From Bos javanicus (lineage: Eukaryota > Chordata > Mammalia > Artiodactyla > Bovidae): DNA of 64,000 nt. Positions 35,032 to 46,063 of this stretch are shown piece after piece (positions within the stretch are counted from its first letter, which is position 1; the number at the start of each line of letters is the position of its first letter). The notes under the pieces are model-generated. The model was given only the letters and a program-made list of their open reading frames with translations, did not search any database and was not told the DNA's origin. Where the stretch lies: the NCBI RefSeq assembly GCF_032452875.1, contig NC_083873.1, positions 76,195,987 to 76,259,986 on the forward strand, given 5' to 3'. The translations under genes were made by a program, and so were the position numbers.

Positions 35032-36191
35032 TGATCTTGAGAAAGAAAAATGGAACTGGAGGAATCAACCTACCTGACTTCAGGCTCTACTACAAAGGCA
35101 CAGTTATCAAGACAGTATGGTACTGGCACAAAGACAGAAATATAGATCAATGGAACAAAATAGAAAGCCCAGAGATAAATCCACACACATATGGACACCT
35201 TATCTTTGACAAAGGAGGCAAGAATATACAATGGATTAAAGACAATCTCTTTAACAAGTGGTGCTGGGAAATCTGGTCAACCACTTGTAAAAGAATGAAA
35301 CTAGAACACTTTCTAACACCATATACAAAAATAAACTCAAAATGGATTAAAGATCTCAACGTAAGACCAGAAACTATAAAACTCCTAGAGGAGAACATAG
35401 GCAAAACACTCTCTGACATACATCACAGCAGGATCCTCTATGACCCACCTCCCAGAATATTGGAAATAAAAGCAAAAATAAACAAATGGGACCTAATTAA
35501 ACTTAAAAGCTTCTGCACATCAAAGGAAACTATTAGCAAGGTGAAAAGACAGCCTTCAGAATGGGAGAAAATAATAGCAAATGAAGCAACCGACAAACAA
35601 CTAATCTCAAAAATATACAAGCAACTCCTACAGCTCAACTCCAGAAAAATAAATGACCCAATCAAAAAATGGGCCAAAGATCTAAATAGACATTTCTCCA
35701 AAGAAGACATACAGATGGCTAACAAACACATGAAAAGATGCTCAACATCACTCATTATCAGAGAAATGCAAATCAAAACCACTATGAGATACCATTTCAC
35801 ACCAGTCAGAATGGCTGCGATCCAAAAGTCTACAAATAATAAATGCTGGAGAGGGTGTGGAGAAAAGGGAACCCTCTTACACTGTTGGTGGGAATGCAAA
35901 CTAGTACAGCCACTATGGAGAACAGTGTGGAGATTCCTTAAAAAACTGGAAATAGAACTGCCTTATGATCCAGCAATCCCACTCCTGGGCATACACACTG
36001 AGGAAACCAGAAGGGAAAGAGACACGTGTACCCCAATGTTCATCGCAGCACTGTTTATAATAGCCAGGACATGGAAGCAACCTAGATGTCCATCAGCAGA
36101 TGAATGGATAAGAAAGCTGTGGTACATATACACAATGGAGTATTACTCAGCCATTAAAAAGAATACATTTGAATCAGTTCTAATGAGGTGA
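35031..36191 (+). pseudogene. L1 ORF2 C-terminal fragment, 386 codons open
   Basis: The longest open frame in the window. It encodes the region after the L1 RT: RKKNGTGGINLPDFRLYYKG, FDKGGKNIQWIKDNLFNKWC, then the cysteine-rich motif CX3CX7HX4C in KCWRGCGEKGTLLHCWWEC, and SADEWIRKLWYIYTMEYYSA. It lacks endonuclease and RT entirely. It ends prematurely as LMR-stop because one G is missing at about 36189 relative to the sister copy at 39.65 kb. The start codon shown is internal, not a genuine ORF2 start. Confidence 0.93.
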
Positions 36192-36576
36192 TGAAACTGG
36201 AGCCTATTATACAGAGTGAAGTAAGCCAGAAGGAAAAACACCAATACAGTATACTAACACATATATATGGAATTTAGAAAGATGGTAACGATAACCCTGT
36301 ATACGAGACAGCAAAAGAGACACTGATGTATAGAACAGTCTTATGGACTCTGTGGGAGAGGGAGAGGGTGGGAAGATTTGGGAGAATGGCATTGAAACAT
36401 GTGAAATGTCATGTATGCAACGAGATGCCAGTCCAGGTTCAATGCACGATGCTGGATGCTTTGGGCTGGTGCACTGGGACGACCCAGAGGGATGGTATGG
36501 GGAGGGAGGAGGGAGGAGGGTTCAGGATGGGAAACACATGAGAAATAAAGGAATAAAAAATTTAAAAAAAAAAAAG
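35032..36576 (+). mobile_element. L1-BT, 5'-truncated, sense, with abnormal 3' end
   Basis: Begins inside ORF2 and proceeds through the ORF2 C terminus and 3' UTR ('gggagagggagagggtgg', 'gaggagggaggagggttc'). Instead of the usual distal end seen at 40490-40555 ('tatacctgtggcggattc' and onward), it switches after 'gggaaacacatg' to 'agaaataaaggaataaaaaa' and an A-run at about 36565-36576. The 5' truncation removes endonuclease and RT. Confidence 0.95.
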
Positions 36577-36803
36577 TAAAAAGAATTAAGATATACAAAA
36601 CACGGAAAATGATGAAATCCCCTAAAAGATGATGCACTGTCTCTAAAAAATATATTATCCTGCAGTTTTCCTATCATAGTGCCCAAAGTACTGCTTTCAT
36701 TTTCAAGAAGGAATAAAATAAGACTTGAAGGGACTATCTTTATGGTTTGCTTCAAGATTTCATACAAGTTGAGAATTTAGAATTTTTCATTTTCCATTCA
36801 TAG

Positions 36804-37235
36804 TGGCAAATAAAAGGAAATTGATAGAGGAAGATGTTTCCAAGTTATTAGATGAATCAGAGGATAAATGGAAAGAGGCAGGTAGCAGCACTCTTAGACT
36901 CTGTTAATGATGGCAAAATTGGTCAGGTTATGAGCTTTCAGAGGAATATATTGTAGATGAATCTTCTCAAAACTCAATAATCGATAAATGACCTACATAT
37001 TCTTAAGGACACAAAAGAAATGTGGTATTTTTATCTAGTTAGTCATTTGACAGGAAAAATGTCACTATGCAATGTTTTGTGACAAGAACTTGGACCATCT
37101 TGTTTTGCCAAAATGATGTATGATGATACTCTCTAATATTTTTTATTGTTTGTGTGTCAATGTTTGAGTTGAGGTTTACTATGTTAAAATTCTTGTGAAC
37201 ACTTCAAATAAAGTTTTTTTTCTTATTAAAAAAAA
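36804..37235 (+). pseudogene. Possible processed pseudogene 3' end or relic terminal exon, parent unknown
   Basis: Three short coding-like blocks in shifted frames: one reads ANKRKLIEEDVSKLLDESED (36806 onward) to a TAA at about 36905, another ELSEEYIVDESSQNSIIDK (36932-36988) before TGA. A UTR-like stretch follows with AATAAA at 37207-37212 and an eight-base A-run 16 bases later (37228-37235). The acidic/lysine-rich composition looks protein-derived. Just upstream, a pyrimidine-rich tract ending in CATAG (36799-36803) would also fit a splice acceptor, so a relic exon is the alternative. I do not recognise the gene. Confidence 0.35.
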
Positions 37236-39093
37236 TATGGAAATGTTTCTTCAACAATAAAGCCAAGAACAAGCTGACCAAACTCAAAAATAACTTGGAA
37301 GATAGCAAGAAGGAAAAAAGCTAAATCATCATTTGATCAAGAGAAACATAACCCTGTAGATAGGGATCTAATAAATCTTCATGTAAATGGTTTTAAGTGA
37401 AAATTTAAATTGAGATTAATTGAAAAGTTGTTTTGGAGCTTTTTAGGCATAAAACAAAGCTCTATTTAGGCATTAAAATATCATCCAAATAAGACCTATA
37501 CAGAAATCACTCAAAAATCAATTAAAATACAGCAAAATGTGAAGGAAGTGATATGTTGCACTTTTTCCTAGAAAAACTCAGGTTGGAATATGGTAAACAT
37601 TAAAATACTGAGATCACATTTTATCAGCAATACCAGATACCTAAAAAATAGTTTCAAACAGTTAATGTACATGGTAATATTGGTAAATTGTTTCATTATA
37701 CATAAATAATTGTACCTAAGATACATGTCAAATATTTAAAAACAGTATATCTCTATTTTTGTACACAAGAAAGCTAACAATAATATTGCCCAGTGATGCT
37801 GTCCCATACTACTACAATTTTTTTGTTTTCCTGGACAGTGTGTATAAATTATATTATCAGTAGTGTAAAAATAGCTGACTTTTCTTCTAAGAACATAATC
37901 AATCTAATTATCTTCTATAATATATCCATAATAACCTGTGTAGGAATTAAAATAACGATTTACCCTTTGCATATTAAGACATAGAAATGTAATGACCAAC
38001 TGTCAGATCAATCAGCACAGATTTAAGTATTCAATATTGAAATTCCAAACAGTCCTGGTTAAACTCTCAAATTCATACTTCAAAAGACTATTTAAAATAA
38101 CACAATCAGCATAATATGGGGCAACATTATAACCAGATTTATCAATCAGTTAAATTTAAAACATAAACTGATCATAGGTGCTTATAGGCAAACATTAAAA
38201 ATATAAACTGAGTTCCCTTCTTACCAGAGAATACCCTTGTTTGCTCATCTAGGTGCTCTCTCTCTACCTCAGTGTTTTGTTTTTTTTTTCTTCTCCCCTT
38301 TGCCTTGATTATTTTTTCAGTGAATGTTACAGAGCACATTGCAGGATCAAATAACTTTCCATCACAAGGATCACCATTTCCTACTGTTACTACCATAAAT
38401 TGTGGTAGCATTTGGCTTTTCTAGATTCCGCAACTTTGGTTTGTCCTTTGTTTTTAGCTCCTCCTTTTTCTCTCCTCCTCTGTGCCTTGCCTTTTTGCTC
38501 TTACCTGATTTTCTTCAAACTCATCTGAACTTTATTGCTTGCTCTCTGTTTCCAATGCTACTTCCTACCTATCTACATTTCCTTTGCCCACATCTCTTTT
38601 TGTTTCACGAACTTTGTGGTGGGCTCAAGCATTCTTTCAGATGCTGCTCTTCTCCTCAGCTAGCCGGAAATACCCTTCAGGAAAATACCATCATAGAATT
38701 TTGAAAAGAAATACTATCCATTGCCACCAGGAGGGCAACTCTTGCCAAGAATCAAAACAAATCCTCTACAGTGTTTCCAGTTTCTTCAGTGTAATGCAAC
38801 TCCCAATAGGATAAGTGCTGCATATCAAACATGGCAGCTCCAAGGAATAGCAGATATTGAGTTCAGTGTATTAGAAGCATGGCAATTACACTTTTATAGT
38901 TTTCTCTTTAGTCTGTTCTCTTCAGTTTTCTCTGACATTCCCTTTGATGACAATGTTTAGGAAAGCATTAACAGCAGATCATATACCCTATTTTGTCTGT
39001 GGGAAGAAGTGAGAATGGAGAAGACACTAATGAGCAGAAAGGAAATGCTGACATAGTTAACCTCTGGACAGGGCTGGTAGTCTTTTCAGAAGT
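37236..39093. other. Unassigned DNA
   Basis: No recognised repeat. Frames at 38402-38704, 38539-38814 and 38721-38960 overlap in different phases, are leucine/serine/phenylalanine-rich, and look like chance. The 38200-38560 part is pyrimidine-rich on the plus strand. Confidence 0.45.
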
Positions 39094-39105
39094 AGAGGTG
39101 TGATT

Positions 39106-39307
39106 GTTGTGCTGTGCTCACTTGTGTCCAACTTTTTGCAACCCCATGGATTGTAGCCTGCCATGCTCCTCTGTCCGTGGAATTTACTGGGGCAGGTTGC
39201 CATTTCCTACTCTAGAGGATTTTCCCAACCCAGGTCCTGAACCCACCTCTCTTGCATCTCTGCATTGGCAAGTGGATTCTTTATGACTGGACCACCTGGG
39301 AAGCCTC
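39106..39307 (-). mobile_element. Bov-tA SINE, antisense, with perfect TSD
   Basis: 'gtgctgtgctcacttgtgtcc' terminus to 'gaccacctgggaagcc' head. A perfect 12-base duplication, agaggtgtgatt, at 39094-39105 and 39308-39319 defines both ends exactly. Confidence 0.97.
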
Positions 39308-39319
39308 AGAGGTGTGATT

Positions 39320-39639
39320 AGTGTACACTGAAAGCTTCACATCTCAAGAACACCTTCCTGGCAGCATGTTAGACTTGTAGATAAGTTTAAGAGTAAGCAT
39401 ATTTTAGAATCCCTATTAGGGATATTCAATAGAGAGGACCAAGAATTAATAAAAACAGGGTATGGAGAAAGGGGAAGCAGATGAAGTAATGAAAGGGATA
39501 AAAAAAAAAAAAAAACTGGAATAGTTGGTCATTTTTAAGACTGATCTATTTCCTGATTATTAACACACTCTCCTAAGACTCAGGGAGTGATAACTCTGTT
39601 TGTATGATTGTAAATAAGATTCATTTTTGAGTCTCATAG
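39320..39639. other. Unassigned DNA with an A-run
   Basis: No gene; an A homopolymer of about 15 bases near 39501-39515 without a recognised element in front of it. Confidence 0.45.
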
Positions 39640-39649
39640 AAAAAGGATA

Positions 39650-40580
39650 AGAAGACATACAGATGGCTAACAAACACATGAAAAGATGCTCAACATCACT
39701 CATTATCAGAGAAATGCAAATCAAAACCACTATGAGGTACCATTTCACACCAGTCAGAATGGCTGCGATCCAAAAGTCTACAAATAATAAATGCTGGAGA
39801 GGGTGTGGAGAAAAGGGAACCCTCTTACACTGTTGGTGGGAATGCAAACTAGTACAGCCACTATGGAGAACAGTGTGGAGATTCCTTAAAAAACTGGAAA
39901 TAGAACTGCCTTGTGATCCAGCAACCCCACTGCTGGGCATACACACTGAGGAAACCAGAAGGGAAAGAGACACGTGTACCCCAATGTTCATCGCAGCACT
40001 GTTTATAATAGCCAAGACATGGAAGCAACCTAGATGTCCATCAGCAGATGAATGGATAAAGAAAGCTGTGGTACATATACACAATGGAGTATTACTCAGC
40101 CATTAAAAAGAATACATTTGAATCAGTTCTAATGAGGTGGATGAAACTGGAGCCTATTATACAGAGTGAAGTAAGCCAGAAGGAAAAACATAAATACAGT
40201 ATACTAACGCATATATATGGAATTTAGAAAGATGGTAACAATAACCCGGTGTACGAGACAGCAAAAGAGACACTGATGTATAGAACAGTCTTATGGACTC
40301 TGTGGGAGAGGGAGAGGGTGGGAAGATTTGGGAGAATGGCAATGAAACATGTAAAATATCATGTAGGAAACGAGTTGCCAGTCCAGGTTCGATGCACGAT
40401 GCTGGATGCTTGGGGCTGGTGCACTGGGACGGCCCAGAGGGATGGTATGGGGAGGGAGGAGGGAGGAGGGTTCGGGATGGGGAACACATGTATACCTGTG
40501 GCGGATTCATTTTGATATTTGGCAAAACTAATACAATTATGTAAAGTTTAAAAATAAAATATAATTAGAAAAGAAAAAAA
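39650..40580 (+). mobile_element. L1-BT, 5'-truncated, sense
   Basis: Begins in ORF2 at 'gaagacatacagatggc' and continues through the 3' UTR to the standard distal end ('tgtggcggattcattttg', 40497) and A-tail. ORF2 tail open from 39663: MANKHMKRCSTSLIIREMQI ... SADEWIKK, then an extra A at about 40058 shifts the frame (AVVHIHNG instead of LWYIYTMEYY). Candidate target duplication aaaaaggata at 39640-39649 and 40581-40590, partly within the A-tail. Confidence 0.95.
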
Positions 40581-40851
40581 AAAAAAGGATAGGTGAATAT
40601 AATAGGTCAAGGCTTGAAAAATGCTTATATATTGTTGTAATGGAAAGAAGAAATGGGGAACAGGCCTTAGCTCTGGTTCATCAGTTTACTAGTGCATGAG
40701 CTTAGAATATACAGTTAGCTCCAGACCTCTCAAGTCTTCAAATATAAAAGTCTTCCATGATTTTAAATTCTAAATTTATAGAAGAAACTCATTGAGATTA
40801 TTTAATAGTAATGATAATTCATATTTATTAACATATTTTTTTGCCAGGCAC

Positions 40852-42466
40852 TAGAAGCAGAAGATATCAAGAAGAGGTGGCAAGAATACACAGAAGAACT
40901 GTACAAAAGAGATCTTCATGACCCAGATAATCAGGATGGTGTGATCACTGACCTAGAGCCAGACATCCTGGAATGTGAAGTCAAGTGGGCCTTAGAAAGC
41001 ATCACTACAAACAAAGCTAGTGGAGGCGATGGAATTCCAGTTAAGCTATTTCAAATCCTGAAAGATGATGCTGTGAAAGTGCTGCACTCAATATGCCAGC
41101 AAATTTGGAAAACTCAGCAGTGGCTACAGGACTGGAAAAGGTCAGTTTTCATTCCAATCCCAAAGAAAGGCAATGCCAAAGAATGCTCAAACTACCACAC
41201 AATTGCACTCATCTCACATGCTAGTAAAGTAATGCTCAAAATTCTCCAAGCCAGGCTTCAGCAATACCTGAACCGTGAACTTCCTGATGTTCAAGCTGGT
41301 TTTAGAAAAGGCAGAGTAACCAGAGATCAAATTGCCAACATCCGCTGGATCATCGAAAAAGCAAAAGAGTTCCAGAAAAACATCTATTTCTGCTTTATTG
41401 ACTATGCCAAAGACTTTGACTGTGTGAATCACAATAAACTGTGGGAAATTCTGAAAGAGGTGGGACTACCAGACAACCTGATCTGCCTCTTGAGAAATCT
41501 GTATGCAGGTCAGGAAGCAACAGTTAGAACTGGACATGGAACAACAGACTAGTTCCAAATAGGAAAAGGAGTACATCAAGGCTGTATATTCTCACCCTGC
41601 TTATTTAACTTCTATGCAGAGTACATCATGAGAAACGCTGGACTGGAAGAAACACAAGCTGGAATCAAGATTGCCGGGAGAAATATCAATAACCTCAGAT
41701 ATGCAGATGACACCGCCCTCATGGCAGAAAGTGAAGAGGAACTAAAGAGCTTCCTGATAAAAGTGAAAGAGGAGAGTGAAAATGTTGCCTTAAAGCTCAA
41801 CATTCAGAAAACGAAGATCATGGCATCTGGTCCCACCACTTCGTGGCAAATAGATGGGGAAACAGTGGAAACAGTGTCAGACTTTATTTTTTTGGGCTCC
41901 AAAATCACTGCAGATGGTGACTGCAGCCATGAAATTATTACTCCTTGGAAGGAAAGTTATGTCCAACCTAGATAGCATACTCAAAAGCAGAGACATTACT
42001 TTGCCAACAAAGGTTCATCTAGTCAAGGCTATGGTTTTTCCAGTGGTCATGTATGGATGTGAAAGTTGGACTGTGAAGAAGGCTGAGCACCAAAGAATTG
42101 ATACTTTTGAACTGTATTGTTGGAGAAGACTCTTGAGAGTCCCTTGGACTGCAAGGCAATCCAACCAGTCTATTTTGAAGGAGATCAGCCCTGGGATTTA
42201 TTTGGAAGGAATGATGTAAAGCTGAAACTCCAGTACCTTGGCCACCTCATGGGAAGAGTTAACTCACTGGAAAAGACTCTGGTGGTAGGAGGGATTGGGG
42301 GCAGGAGGAGAAGGGGACGACAGAGGATGAGATGGCTGGATGGCATCACTGACTCAATGGACGTGAGTTTGAGTGAACTGTGGGAGTTGGTGATGGACAG
42401 GGAGGCCTGGCGTGCTGTGATTCATGGGGTCGCAAAGAGTCGGACACGACTGAGTGTCTGAACTGA
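40852..42466 (+). mobile_element. BovB LINE, 5'-truncated, sense, inside MIR
   Basis: Starts just upstream of the RT domain ('agaagcagaagatatcaag') and reaches the 3' end (tgaactgaattga). An internal deletion at about 41932-41940 removes part of the KRHLLLGRK coding region. Confidence 0.95.
40941..42461 (+). pseudogene. BovB reverse transcriptase remnant
   Basis: Frame from 40941 to 41552 (203 codons) covers NKASGGDGIPVKLFQILKDD, FIPIPKKGNAKECSNYHTIA, QAGFRKGRVTRDQIANIRW and FCFIDYAKDFDCVNHNKLW. It stops at a TAG in 'acagactagttcc', where other copies have TGG. The frame resumes at 41628 with LRYADDTALMAESEEE (YADD at 41700-41711), is broken by the deletion near 41935, and continues in other phases to the C terminus (RVNSLEKTLV, SMDVSLSELWELV). 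Few lesions, so this is one of the younger-looking BovB copies. Confidence 0.92.
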
Positions 42467-42690
42467 ATTGATGCTAACATATGAATATACTATCTCACTT
42501 AATCTTCACAACAACCTAACAGTGTTATGGATACAAAATTATTTTCACTTTATACACAAATAGATGAATCAAATAACTTGACCAATATCATATATCTTTC
42601 AAGGGATGGTGCTGATATTTAAAATTTGTCTTAGTCCAAAGCCCAGAATATTAACCATTTATATACTCCGCTTGTTTTCCTCCTCAAAAT

Positions 42691-43104
42691 TTTCTTCAAA
42701 AAGCAATACTCTTGCCAATCTAATTACCCATCGTATTGTATGCATGCAATCTAGATGGTTTTAACTACATTTTGGAGATTTGGTTTTCATAAAAACTATC
42801 TCTGAAGGAAACATATTTGTATTATTTATATATTATATGATGGAATTATGTTTCTAAGGATGTGAGGATACTTAGAAGTGACTGCTGCTTTCCATATAGT
42901 TAGACCTTGAGTGGGAAAGGAAGAAAAGCTAAGATTGATAGAGAGAAAAGAGATCTTAATGGTATTGTATGTGTACCTACATCAAGCTGTATCTGAGGAC
43001 AAGTCTTCTGCTAGTTATCTCTATTGCATAATCCAGGTCATTTGGGTGTCCTACAACTCACAGCAGAAACGGTCATGGCTGACATTTTCCCTCAGTTATA
43101 AGCA
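42691..43104. other. Unassigned DNA
   Basis: No gene or repeat recognised between the MIR and an old L1. Confidence 0.45.
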
Positions 43105-43480
43105 GTAGATGTATAATAGTTTCAAACTGGAAACAACACAAGTTCTCATAAATAGAAAAGTGGATAAATAAATTACAGTTTATCCATATGATGAAACTGA
43201 CATATACAATAACACCAAATATTTTGTTACATGGAAGAAGCCAAACATAAAAGATAAAATACTGTAAGAATTCTTGTACATAAAAAAATGAAAGTGGTGG
43301 CTCCCTAAATTGGGAGGGGAATCAATTTGAAAAGAACACAAAGAAATGTTTTGGACTAATGGAAATGTTTATATATTGTTTTGGATGGTAGTTTTATGAG
43401 AATATTCAATTTTCAAAACTCATCAAATTACTTAAGATTTATGAATTTTATTGATTATTAGTAATACTTTAATTTCAAAA
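43105..43480 (+). mobile_element. Old L1M-type 3' end, sense
   Basis: 'caaactggaaacaacacaag', 'gtggataaataaattacagt', 'gaagaagccaaacataaaag', 'ggactaatggaaatgttta', 'aaaactcatcaaattactt' are the ordered landmarks of old (L1M) L1 3' regions. Diverged, noncoding. Confidence 0.78.
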
Positions 43481-43509
43481 GATTATATTCTCCTGTTTAT
43501 ATCAGTAAC

Positions 43510-43706
43510 ATCCAAATTTGCTATCCAACATAGTGGCTATTAGCTACATTTGCTATATAATTTGAGATTAACAATTCATTTTGTTAGTTTCACTAGCCAT
43601 ATCTCAAGTGCTCAATAATTACCTACAGCTAGTGGCTACAGTATTGGCCAGTGAAGATATAAAACATCCTAATCATTGAGGAATGTTCTACTGGCCAGTG
43701 TTAATC
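43510..43706 (-). mobile_element. hAT-Charlie-type MITE relic (MER3-like)
   Basis: Recognisable as the inversion of the common mammalian hAT MITE: 'tccaacatagtggctattagc', 'actagccatatctcaagtgct', 'gctagtggctacagtattgg', 'tgttctactggccagtg'. No transposase. The subfamily name is from memory and may be wrong. Confidence 0.65.
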
Positions 43707-44054
43707 TTGTAGAATGCCATGACCATTACCTGCTGATGAGTTGACTCCACTGAATCAGTTAATTCCACTGAATATTCTGACTACTGTGTTATTTATTTCC
43801 TTTTTTTTTTTTTAAATTGACAAAGTTTCCCATTATATTTATGTTTATTTTCCTTCATTTTATTCTTAGCTTAATTCAATTTGATTTACTGTCTTCAGAA
43901 AATATAATCACAAGGGATAGTAGTGGACAATTAATCATAAAATCCTGCCAGCCTTTGTTAAACTTATTCTACTGGCAAAGTTAGCATCACTTAATACTAA
44001 CTGCTTACTTTATTAGTAATTTGTAATTGACATGACCTGCATTTTTTTCTCTCT
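43707..44054. other. Unassigned DNA
   Basis: No gene; T-runs near 43800 and from 44060. The latter belongs to the tail of the next L1. Confidence 0.45.
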
Positions 44055-44636
44055 TTCCTTTTTTTTTTTATTTTTTTAAATTTTATTTTATTTTTAAACT
44101 TTACAATATTAGTTTTGCCAAATATTGAAATGAATCCACCACATGTATACTGGTGTTCCCCATCCTGAACCCTCTTCCCTCCTCCCTCCCCATACCCTCC
44201 CTCTGGGTCGTCCCAGCGCACCAGCCCCAAGCATCCAGTATCGTGCATCAAACCTGGACTGGCGACTCGTTTCATACATGATATTATACATGTTTCAATG
44301 CCATTCTCCCAAATCTCCCCACCCTCTCCCTCTCCCACAGAGTCCATAGGACTGATCTATACATCAGTGTCTCTTTTGCTGTCTCGTACACAGGGTTATT
44401 GTTACCATCTTTCTAAATTCCATATATATGCATTAGTATACTGTATTGGTGTTTTTCTTTCTGGCTTACTTCATTCTGTATAATAGGTTCCAGTTTCATC
44501 CATCTCATTAGAACTGATTCAAATGTATTCTTTTTAATGGCTGAGTAATACTCCATTGTGTATATGTACCACAGCTTTCTTATCCATTCATCTGCTGATG
44601 GACATCTAGGTTGCTTCCATGTCCTGGCTATTATAC
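44055..44636 (-). mobile_element. L1-BT 3' UTR and ORF2 tail, antisense
   Basis: A T-run, then 'aaactttacaatattagttt', 'ccatcctgaaccctcttcc', 'catcaaacctggactggcg' and the ORF2 C terminus antisense ('ggctgagtaatactccattg'), ending at 'gtcctggctattat' (44636). Low divergence from the copies at 35 and 39.65 kb. Confidence 0.95.
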
Positions 44637-45968
44637 TGACTTATCCTTATCTAGACATTTTAGACTTTATTCCAGACTTTATTCATCAACAATATTACTC
44701 AAAATAATTTTTCTAAATATAAAACACAATTTTAAATGCAAACATTACCCAGAATAATAACTAAAATAGATCCTCCAGAATTGCTCTGTATACAGTGGTG
44801 AGGTACCCAAGAGATCATAGCCTACATTCCCACCTCAAACCGTGGCCTTGACTTTAAGTCAGGATAACTCTTCTACTCTCAGTCTCAACAAGCACAGGCT
44901 CATAGTGATTGCTTACTCTCTTATCCAAATTACTGCTTGAGTTTTAGTTAAAATCTTTAGCTGGACATTTTTTCTTACCTTTATTAACCAGTGTTGTCTG
45001 AAACAGGCCATTTCCTAAAACAACTTTATAATCTTCTTTTGCTAAATGGATCCCCATATGGCTTCCCTATTTTTCTCTCTCCTTAATAACTTATTCCTAT
45101 CTATCAGTAATAATCTTATGTACCCTCTTCTTTGATGTCTTCCTTGAGTACTCTGATCAACCTTATACTTTTTAGTCTCTCAACAATAACAGAACTAGTT
45201 TGGGGACCATACATAATTATCAAATCATATCATGTCTTGATATGCAATTAAATGTTATTGTGGAATTATCAAAAGAACAATGTATCCAAATGAACAACTA
45301 CCTGAATGATAACGCATACCAAAAATGTTAGCTGTCATCATTATTATGCACATATCCTGTTTTGAAACCTAGACAATAAGGCCCTTATTAATAGAAAAAT
45401 ATATCCAATAATTTTGGTGTACACTGGCAGTGCCTGACAGTGTTTTATATGCATATTATTATCTATACATCACATATTGATTAAAGGTGGTACTATTTTG
45501 CATATGTCAGTAATTGGTAAACTTCAAAGATTTTAATTACAGCATATGTAAATGATTTAAATGCATTTATAAACAATAGAGTATAATCCACTGCTAGATG
45601 AAAGAGGAATGTAAAGAAAATCAGCACTGAATTTAACATCAATGCCTGTTGTTTATTTCATGTTTAACTCCCATGTAAACAATATTTAAAAGAAAACATA
45701 AGATTCATTGTCAAATACTTCCTGGAAACCAAGAGCTAGAACACAATGACACAAGTTGCATCTCATCCTACAAAGCCAACTGCTCCAAGCAGCCTTCTCT
45801 CTACTCTTGGGCAGATGGTACTCATTATGATTACTCTCAGATGACAGAGTGGTTTGCAGCAGGCTTGTGTTTACAGTTATGACTCTCACATAAGGAAGTT
45901 TACTAAGGTTCTAAAGCTAATTAGCTCTGTCCAAATCTCAATATTTTTTGTCCTTCTAGCCCACAAAC
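44637..45968. other. Unassigned DNA with probable L2 remnants
   Basis: Bases about 44860-45400 have L2-like sense features ('gatgtcttccttgagtactc', 'cctagacaataaggcccttat'), but are too diverged for firm assignment. The rest shows no gene; the minus frame 45686-45889 has no domain. Confidence 0.4.
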
Positions 45969-46063
45969 CTGGAGAAGGAAAAGGCTACCCACTCCAGTAT
46001 CCTGGCCAGGGGAATGCCATGGACTGTATAGTCCATGGGATTGCAAAGAGTTGGACACAACTA
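45969..46063 (+). mobile_element. Single BovA monomer fragment, sense
   Basis: 'ctggagaaggaaaaggctacc' to 'gcaaagagttggacacaact' is one BovA unit with a central deletion, lacking the tRNA head and the second monomer. Confidence 0.88.

Larger units (their letters stand above)
40834..42690 (-). mobile_element. Ancient MIR SINE, antisense, split by BovB
   Basis: Left piece 'tttttgccaggcact' (40838-40852) and right piece from 42467 ('tatctcacttaatcttcacaacaacc', 'tcactttatacacaaatag', 'ataacttgaccaatat', 'ccagaatattaacca') are antisense MIR landmarks in order. BovB was inserted 10 to 20 bases past the 'gccaggcact' block. MIR activity predates placental radiation, so the order of events is clear. 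Confidence 0.7.

Noticed and set aside
35147..35899. Minus-strand open frames opposite the L1 ORF2 (35147-35419, 35438-35899)
   Set aside because: Antisense shadows of the L1 ORF2 coding region; the sense frame has the recognised motifs.
38402..38960. Three overlapping open frames suggesting a gene
   Set aside because: They lie in different phases, are low-complexity Leu/Ser/Phe-rich, and none shows a domain or a plausible start context.
39560..40084. 174-codon minus-strand open frame
   Set aside because: Antisense shadow of the L1 ORF2 tail at 39663-40106.
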